From Austropuccinia psidii (lineage: Eukaryota; Basidiomycota; Pucciniomycetes; Pucciniales; Sphaerophragmiaceae): a DNA stretch of 64,000 bases. The DNA lies in contig JALGQZ010000006.1 of NCBI GenBank assembly GCA_023105745.1, positions 65,206,316 through 65,270,315 on the forward strand. Direction: 5' to 3'. The position numbers were made by a program, and so were the translations under genes. The notes beneath the pieces were generated by a model that worked only from the letters and a program-made list of their open reading frames with translations, did not search any database and was not told where the DNA came from. Below, piece by piece: positions 12,181-23,924 of the stretch. Each line of letters opens with the position of its first letter. Within the stretch, counting starts at the first letter, position 1.

Positions 12181-13159
12181 AATCTCTAAATAATATATAT
12201 AAATAACACTATAGTCACAAATTTTATTCAAAACAATCATTCAAAAGAAAATAGAGCCTAATAGTCTTATTTCCTTGAGAATTAAATTTTGCAATGTAGT
12301 TTTCTTGAGATTTTTGAGCAATAAGGTGGATGAGGCAAACAAAGGATTAAGAAAAAGAGAGAAGAGACTAAATAAGACTAAATAAATATTATTTTGATGG
12401 CTTTATCCTCTTTGTTGTGCTTATAATAATTCCTTTAATAATAATACTAAGAGTAAGAATTCTGAATATAATAATTATAACCTTTTTTTAAATGGTTCTT
12501 TTAGAACTAATTCAATATCACACAGAGTTCTTTTAATAACAATAATATCAGCAAGGCCACTGTGATTTTCATGATTAAAACACTGCTATTAATCTATAAT
12601 TACTCTTGGCTCAGGGATAGGTGTAGTCCTGGAATGTGTAAACTTGTTCCATTATACTTGAAAAATGAGGGATAGAAGACCTTTATTTAAACCTTTTGTG
12701 CCTCCATAGAGATTTGAAAACAAGAGACTTAGAAAATATAGTTGTGAGACTTTGTAGCTAGCAAGTAATTCATTTTGGTGTAGCAATGTGAAACATCCAT
12801 TGAGTTTATGAGCAATAAGATTTGGCCATAAAATATCATTATTAATTCTTTGGGTGCTCACTTGTGATCATCCCAATTATGACCAATGAGATTATGTTTT
12901 GATGAATTTGTCACATGTTTTCTATTTGTGTTTTTTGAATCAAAATAAAATTATATAATTGGTATATTTTTGCTTGTAAGATTTTTTTATAGAGAAAGTG
13001 GAGAAAATAAATCTTCTGGAAATTCCACTGATTCCTAGTCATATTTTATCATTGAGATAATTTAATAAATGGTGCTTTTCTTGGAAATGGAGAAAGTTGA
13101 GAAAATATGGAATTTGTGGTTGATTGAACTGTCATTGAGTTTTCACAAAGTTGAATAAA
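12181..13159. other. AT-rich DNA with no gene seen
   Basis: No domain-bearing frame. It may include the eroded rest of the LTR fragment before it. It ends at the target duplication of element II. Confidence 0.4.
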
Positions 13160-13164
13160 GTAGT

Positions 13165-14553
13165 TGTCACAGGGGCTCTTTGGAATAACAAGAGTGGCCT
13201 GGAACTTAATTAGGAATCAGGGAACTCACTTGGAAGACTCAAAAAAATTAAAGATATATAAAAAAAAAGTTTCTTTAACAAGAATAATGCAAGTAAAAAA
13301 ATTGAATGAAAATAAGAAAGAAAGACAGATGGCAAAAGTGATAACCAAATAAGTCACATATTCACTGTAAAAACCCATCAGAGAGAAAAATGAAATTAAT
13401 AAAGGATAGGACCACAAAATATCCACTGGAAGGCAAAAAAAGAGGCTCAAATTACTGACTTAACAATATCAGTATTCACTCTCAAGATGAAAGAAAATGA
13501 AATATGAAATAAATCCTAGTGGATTAATTGAATTGGGACTGAAGCCCCCCAGGGTTGAAATAGAGGCTGGTATATATGAAAACTTGTGAGCTTGACTCCT
13601 TCAGACTTCCAACTGGTCTGTATTGTTTGCTTGATTAAATATACACCTGGCCAAATTGGTAAATGAACTGTGTTGAATGACATTCCCAGGGTATATGTTT
13701 GAGATACCAGCCTCTATGGGAAAAGAATTTATTGAATTAATGTGGCTTCCAAGGTTGATTGATGGAGAATGGACACTTGAAAGCTGATTTGGAACTTCTT
13801 TTTGAATATCCCTTGAAATGAAAATTGCAATTATTCCCTTGTGCAATCATGCATACTTGAAAAGGATCAATACCTGATGATGGAGGTGATTGTTATTGAA
13901 GAAAAAACTGAGCTTGTGCCTTGATTAATCCTTCTAAAATATTATGGCCAAAGGGCTGAAAAGGTTTTTTTTTAATTTGAAGTATGGCCCCTTGATTTGT
14001 CCACCATTGGCTTTCTGGTGAAAAAAGATGTATAATGGTGTATAAAACTATTTATGGCACTTCTGGTTCTTTGAAGGAAAAGGAAGCCAAATGTGTTCTG
14101 GAGGATGGCCTTGAAAAACATTGGAAAAATGTGGGTTTGATGGATTGAGAGGCTCGCTGGGTGGTTTGGCCAAACCAAGCTGGTACAGGATTAAAATGAA
14201 ATTGTGAAAATCTAGAAATTAAGTCCCAAATGACCTAATTTGGTCATTTGGGAGTATTTTCTATATTTAATGAGAAAATGGCATATCATGGCAAACTGCA
14301 CAAAAAGGTGAAAAATATGCAAAAGTGTGCAAAACTATATCTAAAGCTTAAAAAGAATATTAAAGCCTTTTGTGCTGTATTTCCCCTGTTTACTGGGAAA
14401 TTCCCAAAAGTTCATCAGAATTTCCTGATGATGGAATGTCTATGAAAGGCCAAAAAAGTGAAAGTGGCCAATTTGGCCAGTTTTCAATAAATTAAATATT
14501 ACATTGATATTCAATAAAATAGTAGGAGAGGGTGATTTTCCTTGGTTGTGACT
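13165..14553 (-). repeat. Left (3') LTR of element II
   Basis: Starts TGTCACAGGGGCTC and ends GGTTGTGACT. The first ~100 bases match the right copy and also the LTRs of elements I and III ('gtggcctgg...actcacttgga'), which shows common ancestry. Frames inside it (for example 13601-13846 and 13972-14178) are not genes. Confidence 0.82.
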
Positions 14554-14567
14554 GCACCCCCACCTTG
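14554..14567 (-). other. Polypurine tract of element II
   Basis: GCACCCCCACCTTG on the plus strand, a purine run on the minus strand, directly abuts the 3' LTR. Confidence 0.6.
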
Positions 14568-14936
14568 GATGCTGAGCTCTTGAGAACAAATAAAAGGTAG
14601 AGCCTGTTGAGGCTAATCAGAAAGAGTTTTAGAGAGGGATTCTAAGAGGAGTAATTTTAGAGAACAAATTGAAACTAATATATTGGATTGAAATATGATT
14701 TGGGGATTTCTTGGTTTTCTTTTGAAATTGGATTTTGTACTTCATGAATTTTGGAATTGTTGTTTTTCATTGAATAAATTTAGATTTGACATAATAAAAG
14801 AATATATAAGAATAGAGATTGAAATTAAATAAAAGAAATAAAGAGAAATGAATCTTGAGGAGGCTCCAATATTGATCAAAGATGTTGATAATTGATTTGA
14901 ATTGGCCAAGGACCTGGAAAAGAAGATTGGTTCTAG

Positions 14937-15300
14937 GTGCTCACAGAGTGGCAAAGGTGATTTTTTGAGAGATTTTATACCCCTAGGGAAAGTGAAACCA
15001 GGAGAGGAACTTATTTTTTGTGAATTACCACTACAGAAGGTGCCACAAAAGAAAATAACTTTCTGGATTAATGACTTGGAATTATGGAATACTTATAAAT
15101 TGAATTACAAAGGAATGGTCCATTTTACCAATTTAAAATGGCCATAATTATTGTATTGATGTCGGAAGCTTGGGAAAAATTTGACAAGTCCTCTCAGAGT
15201 GGCCAAGGTGATGCTTGGAAAAAAAAGGGTAGAATACCACTAAAGGTGTATCACAGAAGTGGGAAATTACTTGCATAAAGTAATTTCCCGACCCAAAACC
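14937..15300 (-). repeat. Duplicated 3' module of element II
   Basis: Two related blocks, starting near 14937 and 15190, share 'ctcacagagtggc.aaggtgat' and a later 'gga.(a)ctta/aattact' phrase. The same pair occurs at the same place in elements I and III, downstream of the chromodomain. Here the GTAAGT seen in the other elements has changed in both units. Confidence 0.6.
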
Positions 15301-15600
15301 ATAAAAAATCAAGTTCTTGAAGAAGCTTGTCCTTGGTTGTCAGGATACAAATCATTGAAATATTTGACAAGTTCAGGAAAATTATTGGGGTTTTCAGCTG
15401 ATTCCCCAGTGAATCTGACAAGTTCAGGACAATTATTGGGGTTTTCAGCTGATTCCCAAGTGAATCTTTCTGGATCTTTACTGAAACCTTTCCATTCCAC
15501 CAAATACCATAATTTTCCTCTTGAGAATGTATTCTAATATTTGAGAGACTTCAAATTCCTTTTTTATCAATGATGATTTGAGCAGGAGGCACTTGATGCC
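15301..15600 (-). pseudogene. Chromodomain of element II integrase, with 51-bp internal duplication
   Basis: The minus strand encodes the chromodomain core VEWKGFSKDPERFTWESAEN followed by PNNCPELV. Chromodomains at the integrase C-terminus bind chromatin marks and steer integration. The 17-residue stretch ending PELV is then repeated (bases 15366-15416 and 15417-15467, nearly identical), in frame. A frameshift separates this from the upstream part (EVSQILEYILKR), so the domain was already broken or broke later. The tail reads LYPDNQGQASSRT and stops at 15309. Confidence 0.75.
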
Positions 15601-16855
15601 TATTTAGCATAATTGATGTCCTGACTGGTTCCAAGAGGGAAATATGGAAGACTAGGTGGATTGACTATCATTCTGATGGGACCTTGAGTTTGTAGGAATT
15701 AGTGCTGAATATTTTCAAGATAGGAAAAGGACCCAACAAGCTTTGTGAAAGTTTTTTGTTATGTCTAATTTATTTGATGTTCTTTGAGGAAAGCCATATC
15801 ATTTCACCAAGATTGAAAAAAGGGGGACTTGCTCTACTTTTATCTGCATACCTCTTAAAACTGTTTATGAAAACTCAAAGTTCTCTCTTGACATCTTTCT
15901 TTCCTGATTTGAATTCTGTTGATAAGTTTCCATCAGGAGTCTCTTGATTAATTTGAACTGAGTCAAGTTGAGGATTTCTTCCATAAAAAGTGAAAAATGG
16001 TGATTGTTTTGTTGAAGAGTGGTCAGAGTTATTGTAAGAAAGCTCATCCAGAGGGTTCCAGGTGTGCCAATCATATTGATGATAAATAAAATACATCTGA
16101 ACATACTGTGCTAGTACCTGATTTCCCCTCTATGTATGTCCATAAGCTTCAGAATGGTAAAGAGCTGACATATCTCTTGAAATATTGAGCTTTGGACAAA
16201 GACTGGTTCAAAAAGAAGAAAAAAAAAGTGAACCTCTATCACTGACAATTCTCAAAGGAAGGTCATGGGTTGAAAAAAAGATTCTTAACTAATAAATGGG
16301 TAAAATCCAGTGAAGTAATGGAAGACATTGTTGGAATAAATATTGCCATTTTTGAGAATCTTTCCACTATTACCAGAATTTATTCAAAAGAAATGGATAG
16401 TAGCAATTGAGTGATGAAGTCCATTGAAAGACAAATCCATTGACCATTTGTAATTGGATGAGGCTTGAATGATAAAAACTTCTTGTGATTAATTTTCTTG
16501 TTTATTGAGCACTGTTTACAAGATGAAACCTAATCCTTCATAAATTGAGTCATGCCAGACCAGTGAAAATTCTGCTTGACAATTCTAAGAGTCTTCTCTT
16601 GGCCAGCATGTCCATATAGAGGAGAGTCATTCAAAGTTTGAAATATCTTGATTTGGATTGGGGGCTCTTTGGAACCACTGCCCAATCTTTCAAGAAAAGC
16701 AGTTGGCAGGAAGGATCAAGAAAATAATCTTCAACAGATTTACCTTTCCCCAAATATTGAAGAATACTTTTGTACTAAGGATCTTTCCAAACTTCCTTCT
16801 GAATTGAATAAATCAAATTTGAAAGAAAATAAACCTTGAATTCAAAGAACTTTGA
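15601..16855 (-). pseudogene. Integrase remnant of element II
   Basis: Minus-strand fragments cover the His2Cys2 region (CKQC retained near 16510-16520), the catalytic core (SMDFITQ near 16400-16430, VSDRGS near 16235-16250) and YNNSDHSSTKQSPF near 15990-16035. Of the D,D-35-E triad both Asp are kept, but the Glu codon in the stretch normally reading QTERVNQ is a TAG stop (about 16120-16125). Several frameshifts divide the reading frame. Confidence 0.78.
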
Positions 16856-17400
16856 GGGTTAAAATTCATCTTGTTCAATACATTGTTGAAAATTTAATTG
16901 ATTATTGTTGATGGAATCCTCCCCCCTCTGGGTAAATGTTTTCGTTACATGACAATGAATATGGAAGCATGGCCAGGAAGCCAGGGAGGTAAGTGATAGT
17001 GAAAGGAAATTCAGATAAGAGTTAAGCTCCCTGGGATTTATGGAAAGTGAGCACTTTTGAGAAAATGCAGTATTTAAGCAAAGAATTATCTGTGAGAACT
17101 TCAAAAGAAGAAGAGATAGAAATAAGAAACAATGTCCAGAACTTAAGAGCTCAGACTATGAAAAGGAATTCCTTTTCATGAATCTCATACTTGAGCTTTT
17201 CTGGAAGTAACTTGCAACTATCAAATGAAATGGGACTTTTTGCTGAGTCAGGTGACTGACTCAGTATAGCACCCAAGGAATAATCAGAGGCATCGGTCTC
17301 TACAATGGTGGGTAGAGATGGATTGAAGTGAGAGCCTCTTTGGGTTGTTAAAACTGGCTAAGAGCTTTCTCATTAAGGGGGATACTGAATCTTTCTTGAG
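16856..17400 (-). pseudogene. RNase H and connection remnant of element II
   Basis: The minus strand near 17265-17315 reads PSLPTIVETDASDYSLGAIL, the start of the gypsy RNase H domain with its first catalytic Asp intact. Downstream phrases typical of the family (ALKRWR-like, and an E-R-G-E-D-S-I-N-N tail before integrase) are present in shifted frames. Confidence 0.7.
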
Positions 17401-18120
17401 AAAGTTTCTGAGTGAACTGATTGTATTTGATTAATTATTGATGAATTGGTTGTAGAAGTTGGAAAAGCCAAGGAATGATTGAAGAGAATTGATATTTGTT
17501 GGAGGATGCCAATTGAGAATTCACTGTAATTTTGCTTGTTCCATCTTGAGGCCTTAAGAAGAAACAATATAACCAAAATATTCAACACTGAAAACATGAA
17601 AAAGCAACTTGGTGGCCTTAAGAAAGAGGCTATTGGCTCTGAGTCTGAAAAGAACAGTGGACACATGAGTGACATTTTCTTCCTCACGCTTGGAAAATAC
17701 CATAATTTCATCCAATTAAACCACAATATAAACATCAAGAAGATTGGGAAAAGTATCATTGACAATATTTTGAGAAGAAGTAGGAGCATTGGGGAGCCCA
17801 AATGGAATAACCAATTACTCATAACTTCTGTATTTAGTTCTAAAAGCTTTAAAATATTCACCAACCTCCATGATTATGAACAGGTTATATGCAACACACA
17901 GATAAATCTTGGAGAAGATAGAAGAAACATTAAAAAAGTGAGAATCTGATTAATATGATGAACAGTATATTTGTTCTTACTAGTAACAGCATTGAGTTTG
18001 CAATAATCAACACACAAATGGAGGCCACAATCCTTCTTCTTGACAAAGAGGACAGTTTCTACTGTTGAAGAGGAGCCTTGTCAGATGGAATCTTTCTATA
18101 AATTCTCTGAAATTCAGGCC
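17401..18120 (-). pseudogene. Reverse transcriptase remnant of element II
   Basis: Fragments in several minus-strand frames match RT: a [10 protein letters not shown] segment (about 17875-17915), where motif A normally has KIDL, so the first catalytic Asp is Tyr; and V-V-stop-LDEIMVF near 17690-17725, the YLDD box with a stop in place of Tyr and Glu in place of the second Asp. The 137-codon plus-strand frame at 17536-17949 and the 163-codon minus frame at 17373-17864 are out-of-frame shadows. Confidence 0.78.
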
Positions 18121-18530
18121 ATGAGTGTCTCTGAATCTTGATTTGACAAAGAGTAGAGGACCCCAACTGGAGGTAAAGACCCCTTCCATTCGATATGATG
18201 ATTACAGGCACAGTGCGGAGGAGGGTTCTCTGCTTTAAACTTGGAGAATAAATCAAAAGAGTGGTTATAAGAAGAATAAACAACCTTAATCACTGTTTCA
18301 ATTTCCTTTGGATATTCCTTTTCATACCACAACTCCTCCAGGGAGTAATGATAAGATGAATCAGTAAAGTTGACATTCCCATGCAAGAGATGAATTGAGA
18401 ATATAGAATTATCTTCTCCAAAATCTTTTATCTCTTCAAAGAACTCATCCCTAGAGAGTAGCAATGTCTGAGGGAAATTTAAGGAAGGAAGATGGACAGA
18501 ATATGGGAATGATGGTGTTCTAAAATCACC
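18121..18530 (-). pseudogene. Protease-RT linker and RT N-terminus of element II
   Basis: An acidic linker (SRDEFFEEIKDFGEDNSIFS, then ...SYHYSLEELWYEKEYP) leads into FKAENPPPHCACNHHIEWKG and PPVGVLYSLS, the usual entry of a gypsy RT. This is the cleanest open stretch of the element (116 codons), ending at 18114. Confidence 0.75.
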
Positions 18531-18940
18531 AACAAGAGATGAATCAGTAGCTGTAGTGGAAAGTTAATTACTGTAGTTAATGAAAGAATTACTAGAGTCC
18601 TTATAATCAGGATCAAAGGTGATCATCCCTTGCATCCAATCAATGGATGGATTAAAGCTATTGCAAAAGTAAAAGTCCAATATGAGGTCTTCTCCCTCAG
18701 GAGTATCAATTACTAAAAACATCCCATTCAAAGTGTGGGAAAGAGGTGGGCTCAACCATATATCTATTATGTTAGGTAAAAAATAAAGAAAGGGACACCA
18801 AGGAGTCCAAAATTATAAGAGGAATCTTCTCTGGGTGTTTTGACATGGTAAAAAAATACTTTTGAATAAACTTCTTTGCAATAAATGAGTTTATAGCACC
18901 AAAATCAATGGGAATACTGTAGAAAATTTCAGAGAGAGAA
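18531..18940 (-). pseudogene. Aspartic protease remnant of element II (DFG active site)
   Basis: The minus strand at about 18894-18911 reads IPIDFGAINSFIAKKF where a retroviral-type aspartic protease needs DSG or DTG; Ser is replaced by Phe. The second half (DTPEGEDLILDFYFCNSFN, near 18650-18710) corresponds to the ILG-DFL loop, also degraded. Not catalytic as read. Confidence 0.72.
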
Positions 18941-20340
18941 GGAAAACAAAATATTTAAGAGATTTTCTGACACCAGTATTCAGAATGCACAATTTTTCTC
19001 TGGGTGGAAAACAGTGGATACCATTGAACACAACATGATCTTCACTTAGGCTTTCCCCTGGCTGGGAAATCTGCCTTCTGGACCATTTGACACAAGCCTC
19101 AATAGTACACTTCCCACCACAATAGACACACATTCCCTCATTCAATATTTGCTCCTTTTAAGAACCCATCAACTTGTGGTCCTTACTCAGGAGGGACAAA
19201 TGGGTCTTGTCTCTTTTTTGAATATTAAAATTCTTCTGCTTCTTGTGACTTGAACTTGAAGAATTTTAAGGATGAGAAGAACTTGATTTTGAGGCTTCAG
19301 TCTTCTTCTCTTGAAAATTAGTCTTCATCTTTTGTCTTTCATGGTACCTGGTATGAAGCTCCAGGGTAACATCCATTAAGTATTGAAGATAATATATAAT
19401 TAAAGTATGGGATTCCAACTGATCAAGAATTTTAGAGGAACATCCCTTCCTTTAATGGTTCATAAAAGCCCTTTCACCCCAGTCCCCAATTCTTTACACC
19501 AAAATTCTTAAAACAGAAATTGATAATGAAACATGCCATCCTTCCTTCATTATTAAGGAATCCAACTCTTCTTCAGCATTTATGACTTCATTTGAGTTCC
19601 CAAATGAAGTGAAGAGTTGGGATTTGAATAGTTCCCAATTATGGAGGAGGCAGCCTGGGTATTGATTGGTAAGATTTGAAAGATAAGGCTCAATCTATTT
19701 TTAAGCCCTGCCAATTGGAAGTGAAGTGGGATAAGGAACTTTCTTCTTGTCTTTGAAAAAGCTTTCCTGATCATTATGGAAAATAAGATGGAAGGACTGG
19801 ATAAAACTTCTTAATTTGTAAGGTTGAGTCCCATAAAAGCAGTCTGGGGCCTTCATAGATGGAGTCTTGAAGGCTTATGGTCTTTAAGATTAAGAAAATG
19901 AAGCTTCTTGTATATCTTTCATAATTTCAGTAATCTGTTGCATTATTGCCAATAGGTATGGGGCAGACTTATTAGACTGGGCTAGATTTGGCCCTCCAGT
20001 ACCTTCAGATTCACTCACAGGAGCAGAGACAACTACAGTATGATCAGACTATTCCACTTCCGCAGAGCTCCCCTCCTCCCCTTCAAAATCTTCACCAAGA
20101 CCTTGGAAAGTGGTCTTTGAAACTCCAGAGAAGTGCCAATAACTCCTGAAAAGGATCTTGATCTTCTTGGCCCTCTTCCTTCCTTCCTGGGTGGTGCTTC
20201 TACCTCCATGATTAATACTTTGTCCAAATTGGCCCTCAGTTGAGGAGCTTCTGGGGTCAGATCAAAAAGAGCTCTTGGTGTTGAAGTGAGAAATGCTTGA
20301 GTTCTTGCATGGGATCTTGTCTTTCTTGAAGGAGGTTAAT
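18941..20340 (-). pseudogene. Gag remnant of element II
   Basis: A zinc-knuckle-like CVYCGGKCTIEAC lies at about 19095-19135, with the expected His replaced and spacing shortened. Upstream come a K/S-rich linker, the capsid-like segment, then the N-terminal part with KEGRGPRRSRSFSGVIG near 20170, which matches element I Gag. Stops and shifts are frequent. The protein start lies near 20340 but no clean ATG survives. Confidence 0.7.
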
Positions 20341-21037
20341 GTTGTATGAGAATTATTTTTAGAATAAAATAAAAAAAATAAATGGGAAGTCAAAACTTTA
20401 ATATGAAGAACTTTAGGCAAATAAAATATGAAAGCTTGAAGTCAATATCAAAATCAACATCTTGAGGAAAAATAAAAATAAATAAATAAATTGATCTTCA
20501 GGAATTAAATAAATGAGTATTGAAAAAATCAAAAAAATAAATGAGTTCTTTAGGGAAATCAATCAATCAATTAATTCAAATAAATTAAATCTTCAGGGCA
20601 ATCTATTTCTTGAAGTCAAAATAAAATTTATGTCAAATCAATCAATGAAAACTTAAAATAAAATTAAAGTCTTGCTATTAATAAAAACTTGTGAAGAATA
20701 AATTATAATGAGCCTTGATGAATGAAATTAATTCCATAACAAATCTGAAAATCAAAATTAACCTGTGACCTAAATTGAAGTTGATTGGAATAAAAATTGA
20801 TTAAAAAATGGTCAGCCAAAAAATTCAAAGAGAAAAGAAGCTTTTTGATGAATATTAAAAGAAAAATATAAACAGAAAATAAATTCTCAATAATGAAAGA
20901 ATGATTAAAAATTGAGATATTCAAAGAAAAATTCATTAAGATCATAAAAGTATTGTAGTTGATGAATTAAGGATTTTTACAATAAAAATTATCAGAAATA
21001 AAGAATGAAAGAATCAATTTATAGTTAATTAAGTTAA
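20341..21037 (-). other. 5' leader of element II, no gene seen
   Basis: A-rich on the plus strand with many 'aatcaat' and 'aaataaat' phrases. No primer-binding site starting TGG is seen next to the 5' LTR; the minus strand there reads TTAACTTAATTAACT, similar to TTATACTAATTAACTC at the same place in element I. Confidence 0.55.
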
Positions 21038-22516
21038 TTTCACAAGGGCTCTTGGGAATAACAAAAGTGCCATGGCAGTCAGGAATTGTGGAACTCACTT
21101 GGAATACTCAAACAAAGTAAATAAATAAGAAAGAGTATATTTCTTTAACAAGAATAATGCAAGTCCAAAAATTAGATGCAAAATAAGAAAGAAATCCAAA
21201 TTGCCAAAGAGAAAACCAAGTAAGTCCTTTATTCACTGTTTTAGCCTACCATAAAGAACAATTGAATAAGTAAAGGAAATGACCACCCAATCTCCAATGA
21301 GAGGCAAGAAAAGAGGTGAAAATTACTGACTTAATAATATAATTATTCACTACAAAGATGAAAGAAAATAAAAGATAAAAGATATCCTAGTAGATTAATT
21401 GACTTGGGGGAGAAACCCTCCAGAGTTGAAAGAAAGGCTGGTATATGTTAAAGGTTAGGAGTTTTACTCCTTCAGGCTTAAAACTGGTCCATATTGAATC
21501 CTTGAAGCTGTATTTATTTCTTGAGGAAATATACACCTGGCCAAATTGGTAAATTAACTGGGTTTTATGATCTTCCCAGGGTTTATTGTTGAAATAAAGG
21601 CCTCTATGGAACAAGAATTTATTTGAGGAATGTGGCTTCCAAGGTGGATTGATGGAGCATTGACACTTGACAACTAATTTGGAACTGCCTCTTGAATATC
21701 CCTTAAAATGAAAACTGCAATTATTGTCTTGTGAAATATTTCATACTTGAAAAGAAACAATGCCTGATGATGGAGGTGATTGTTATTAAAGAAAAAACTG
21801 AGCTTGAGCCTTAATTAATCCTCCTAAAATATTATGCCATAAGGGCTGAAAAGGTATTTTTGAATTTGAAGTATGGTCCCTTGATTTGGTCACCATTGCA
21901 TTTCTGGTGAAAAAAGATTCATCATGTTGTATAAAACCATTTATGGAACTTCTGGTTCTATAAAGTAAAAGGAAGCCAAACCTTTTCTGGAGGATGTCCT
22001 TGAAAAACATGGGAGAAATGTGGATTTGATAGCTTCAGAGGCTGGCTGGGTGTTTTGGCAAAAAAAGCCTGTACAGGCTTAGCAATGTATTTTCACACAA
22101 ATGCAAAATGTGAGAATATAGGAATTGCGCCCCAAATGAACTAACATGACCATTTGAGAAAATATCCCATATTTAATGGGAAAATGGTATATTATGGTAA
22201 AATGCACCAAAGGATGAAAATGTGCAAAAGTGTGCCAGTTGCGCAAAACCTTCTTTGAAGCTTATGAAGGATAATATATCCTTTTGGGCTGTGTTTCCCC
22301 TGTTGACTTGGAAATTCCCAAAATTTCCCAAGAAAGGCCTGCTTATGGTGAAGGGCCAGGTTTTCCTCAGGTGATGAAACAGCCATAAAAGGCCAAAAAA
22401 GGGAAAGTGGGCAATTTTTCCAGAAAGATATGGATATGACCAAATTGCCATAAATTGAATACAGCATTGATATGCCATAGAATAGTCCAAGTGGGTTATT
22501 TTTCATGGTGGTGATG
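21038..22516 (-). repeat. Right (5') LTR of element II
   Basis: Starts TTTCACAAGGGCTC (changed from TGTCACAGGGGCTC) and ends GGTGGTGATG before the duplicated GTAGT. It is clearly diverged from the left LTR, including indels. Confidence 0.82.
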
Positions 22517-22521
22517 GTAGT

Positions 22522-23510
22522 GGTTTCAATTTTTCTGTTTCTTTTATTAATTATTTCAGTTTTTATACCTAACCTTGAGAGAATGTGTCTGTTGGTTTGA
22601 TTTTAGGATGGCTTAATTTCATGTGAAGATTGCAAACTTTTCAATAAATTTGACAATAATTTTTATTAATAAGGAGAGATTTTTTCTTGGAAAATACAAT
22701 GCAATTGTGTTGCATAGCCTTGAGGAATTATTTGCAATTGAATTAGATGGGGAAAATAGATTTATCATTCTTTTAGTAATCTGAATATAGCTGTATTTAA
22801 TTTGTCTCCTATGAATTGGATAATTTTTCTATTTATTAAACAAAAAGGTGGATAATTTTTTGTGATTCTGTAATTTTTCAATATAAATTCCTCTATTTAA
22901 AAGCTATGTTTGAGGCTTAAGGTATTCTTGTGTGGTTTAGATGTACCTTTTTCACTGAATTACATTTGCTTGTGTAAAACCTGGACCTGGAAAAGTTAAT
23001 TTTGTGGCTATAATACCAGTATAATCAAGTTATAAATCTAAGTTTTCTAATTTAAATTTTAGTGCATCTGTATGGGTCAAGTTATGGTTTTTCCCCATGA
23101 AATTATTTTGTGTAAAAAATTAACCTTTCCTTTTGTTAAATAAAATCTCTTCATTTATTTTATTAAATTAATCATTAATCCAGGATGTTATGGAGTCTTC
23201 CTTAATATTCCAAGAATATTCTGAATTTTGAATCAAATTGAAAAATACTCCTATATATTCCCATATATTCTAGAAAAGCAACTTATACAAAATGTTCTTT
23301 TGGTTTGTCTCTAATATGGGTTGAGCACATGATGTGGCCATTTCAGAAGTTGAACGTTCCTCCTTTTAAACACAGGGAAAATCAGCTGGTCCTTTTCCTG
23401 ATTGTGGTGTAAACCTGACACCACATTTGATGCAAAAGTGCCCTCATATTTCTAAATGGAACAGTAGATGGGTAATGCGTTTTGCCAAAACCATCATTAT
23501 TGAGTTTTTT
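22522..23510. other. AT-rich DNA with no gene seen
   Basis: Continuous with 13159 before insertion of element II. No open frame with a motif and no clear repeat. Confidence 0.45.
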
Positions 23511-23630
23511 AAAAAACATGAATTAAGGTTTTTGACAAAAACATGAAAGAACGTTTTTTAACAAAAACATGTATTAAGGTTTTTTAACAAAAAGAGAAAA
23601 CAATTAAGCTGTTTTTTTTGTTTGGGAAAA
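23511..23630. repeat. 26-bp tandem repeat, three to four units
   Basis: The unit is close to AAAAACATG-n4-AAGGTTTTTTAAC, at about 23511, 23536, 23562 and a decayed fourth copy. It carries a poly-A start and poly-T end, so each unit can fold on itself. Confidence 0.6.
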
Positions 23631-23880
23631 AATTCATTGATTGTTGAAAAAAAACCATGAAGTTAATTTTGAGAAGGATAACTTTCTTGAAAAAAAAGCA
23701 ATTGATTGAAAAATAAATGCAAATAAAATAAGAAAATGAGAAAGTAGCAAAATAAATAAATAAAAATAAATAGAAAACATCAGTAATGAATGAAGATAAA
23801 TATATAAAAATGAAAATAAATATGGAAAATGAAAGATTTAATAATAAATAATAAAGAATATAAATAAAAAAATGAGATTC
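23631..23880. repeat. A-rich low-complexity arm before the 11-bp satellite
   Basis: Runs of AAATAAAT and GAAAATAAA dominate the plus strand, the complement of the T-rich satellite that follows. The two arms could pair as a long imperfect hairpin around 23880-23900. Confidence 0.5.
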
Positions 23881-23924
23881 GTTATTTTCTATTTGTTTTC
23901 CTGTTTTATGTTTTATTTCTTTTT

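Larger units (their letters stand above)
13165..22516 (-). mobile_element. Element II: full-length, inactive Ty3/gypsy chromovirus
   Basis: Bounded by LTRs 13165-14553 and 21038-22516 and by an exact 5-bp target duplication, GTAGT, at 13160-13164 and 22517-22521. On the minus strand the order is 5' LTR, gag, protease, RT, RNase H, integrase, chromodomain, polypurine tract, 3' LTR. Every region contains stops or frameshifts. Catalytic losses include protease DSG to DFG, RT motif A Asp to Tyr, a stop within the YLD(D/E) box, and a TAG at the integrase Glu codon. The LTRs differ by many substitutions and indels, so this is the oldest of the three chromoviruses by eye. No nested insertion is seen. 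Confidence 0.88.

Noticed and set aside
17536..17949. 137-codon plus frame
   Set aside because: Antisense shadow of the RT of element II; the same shadow appears at 33181-33546 against the RT of element I.
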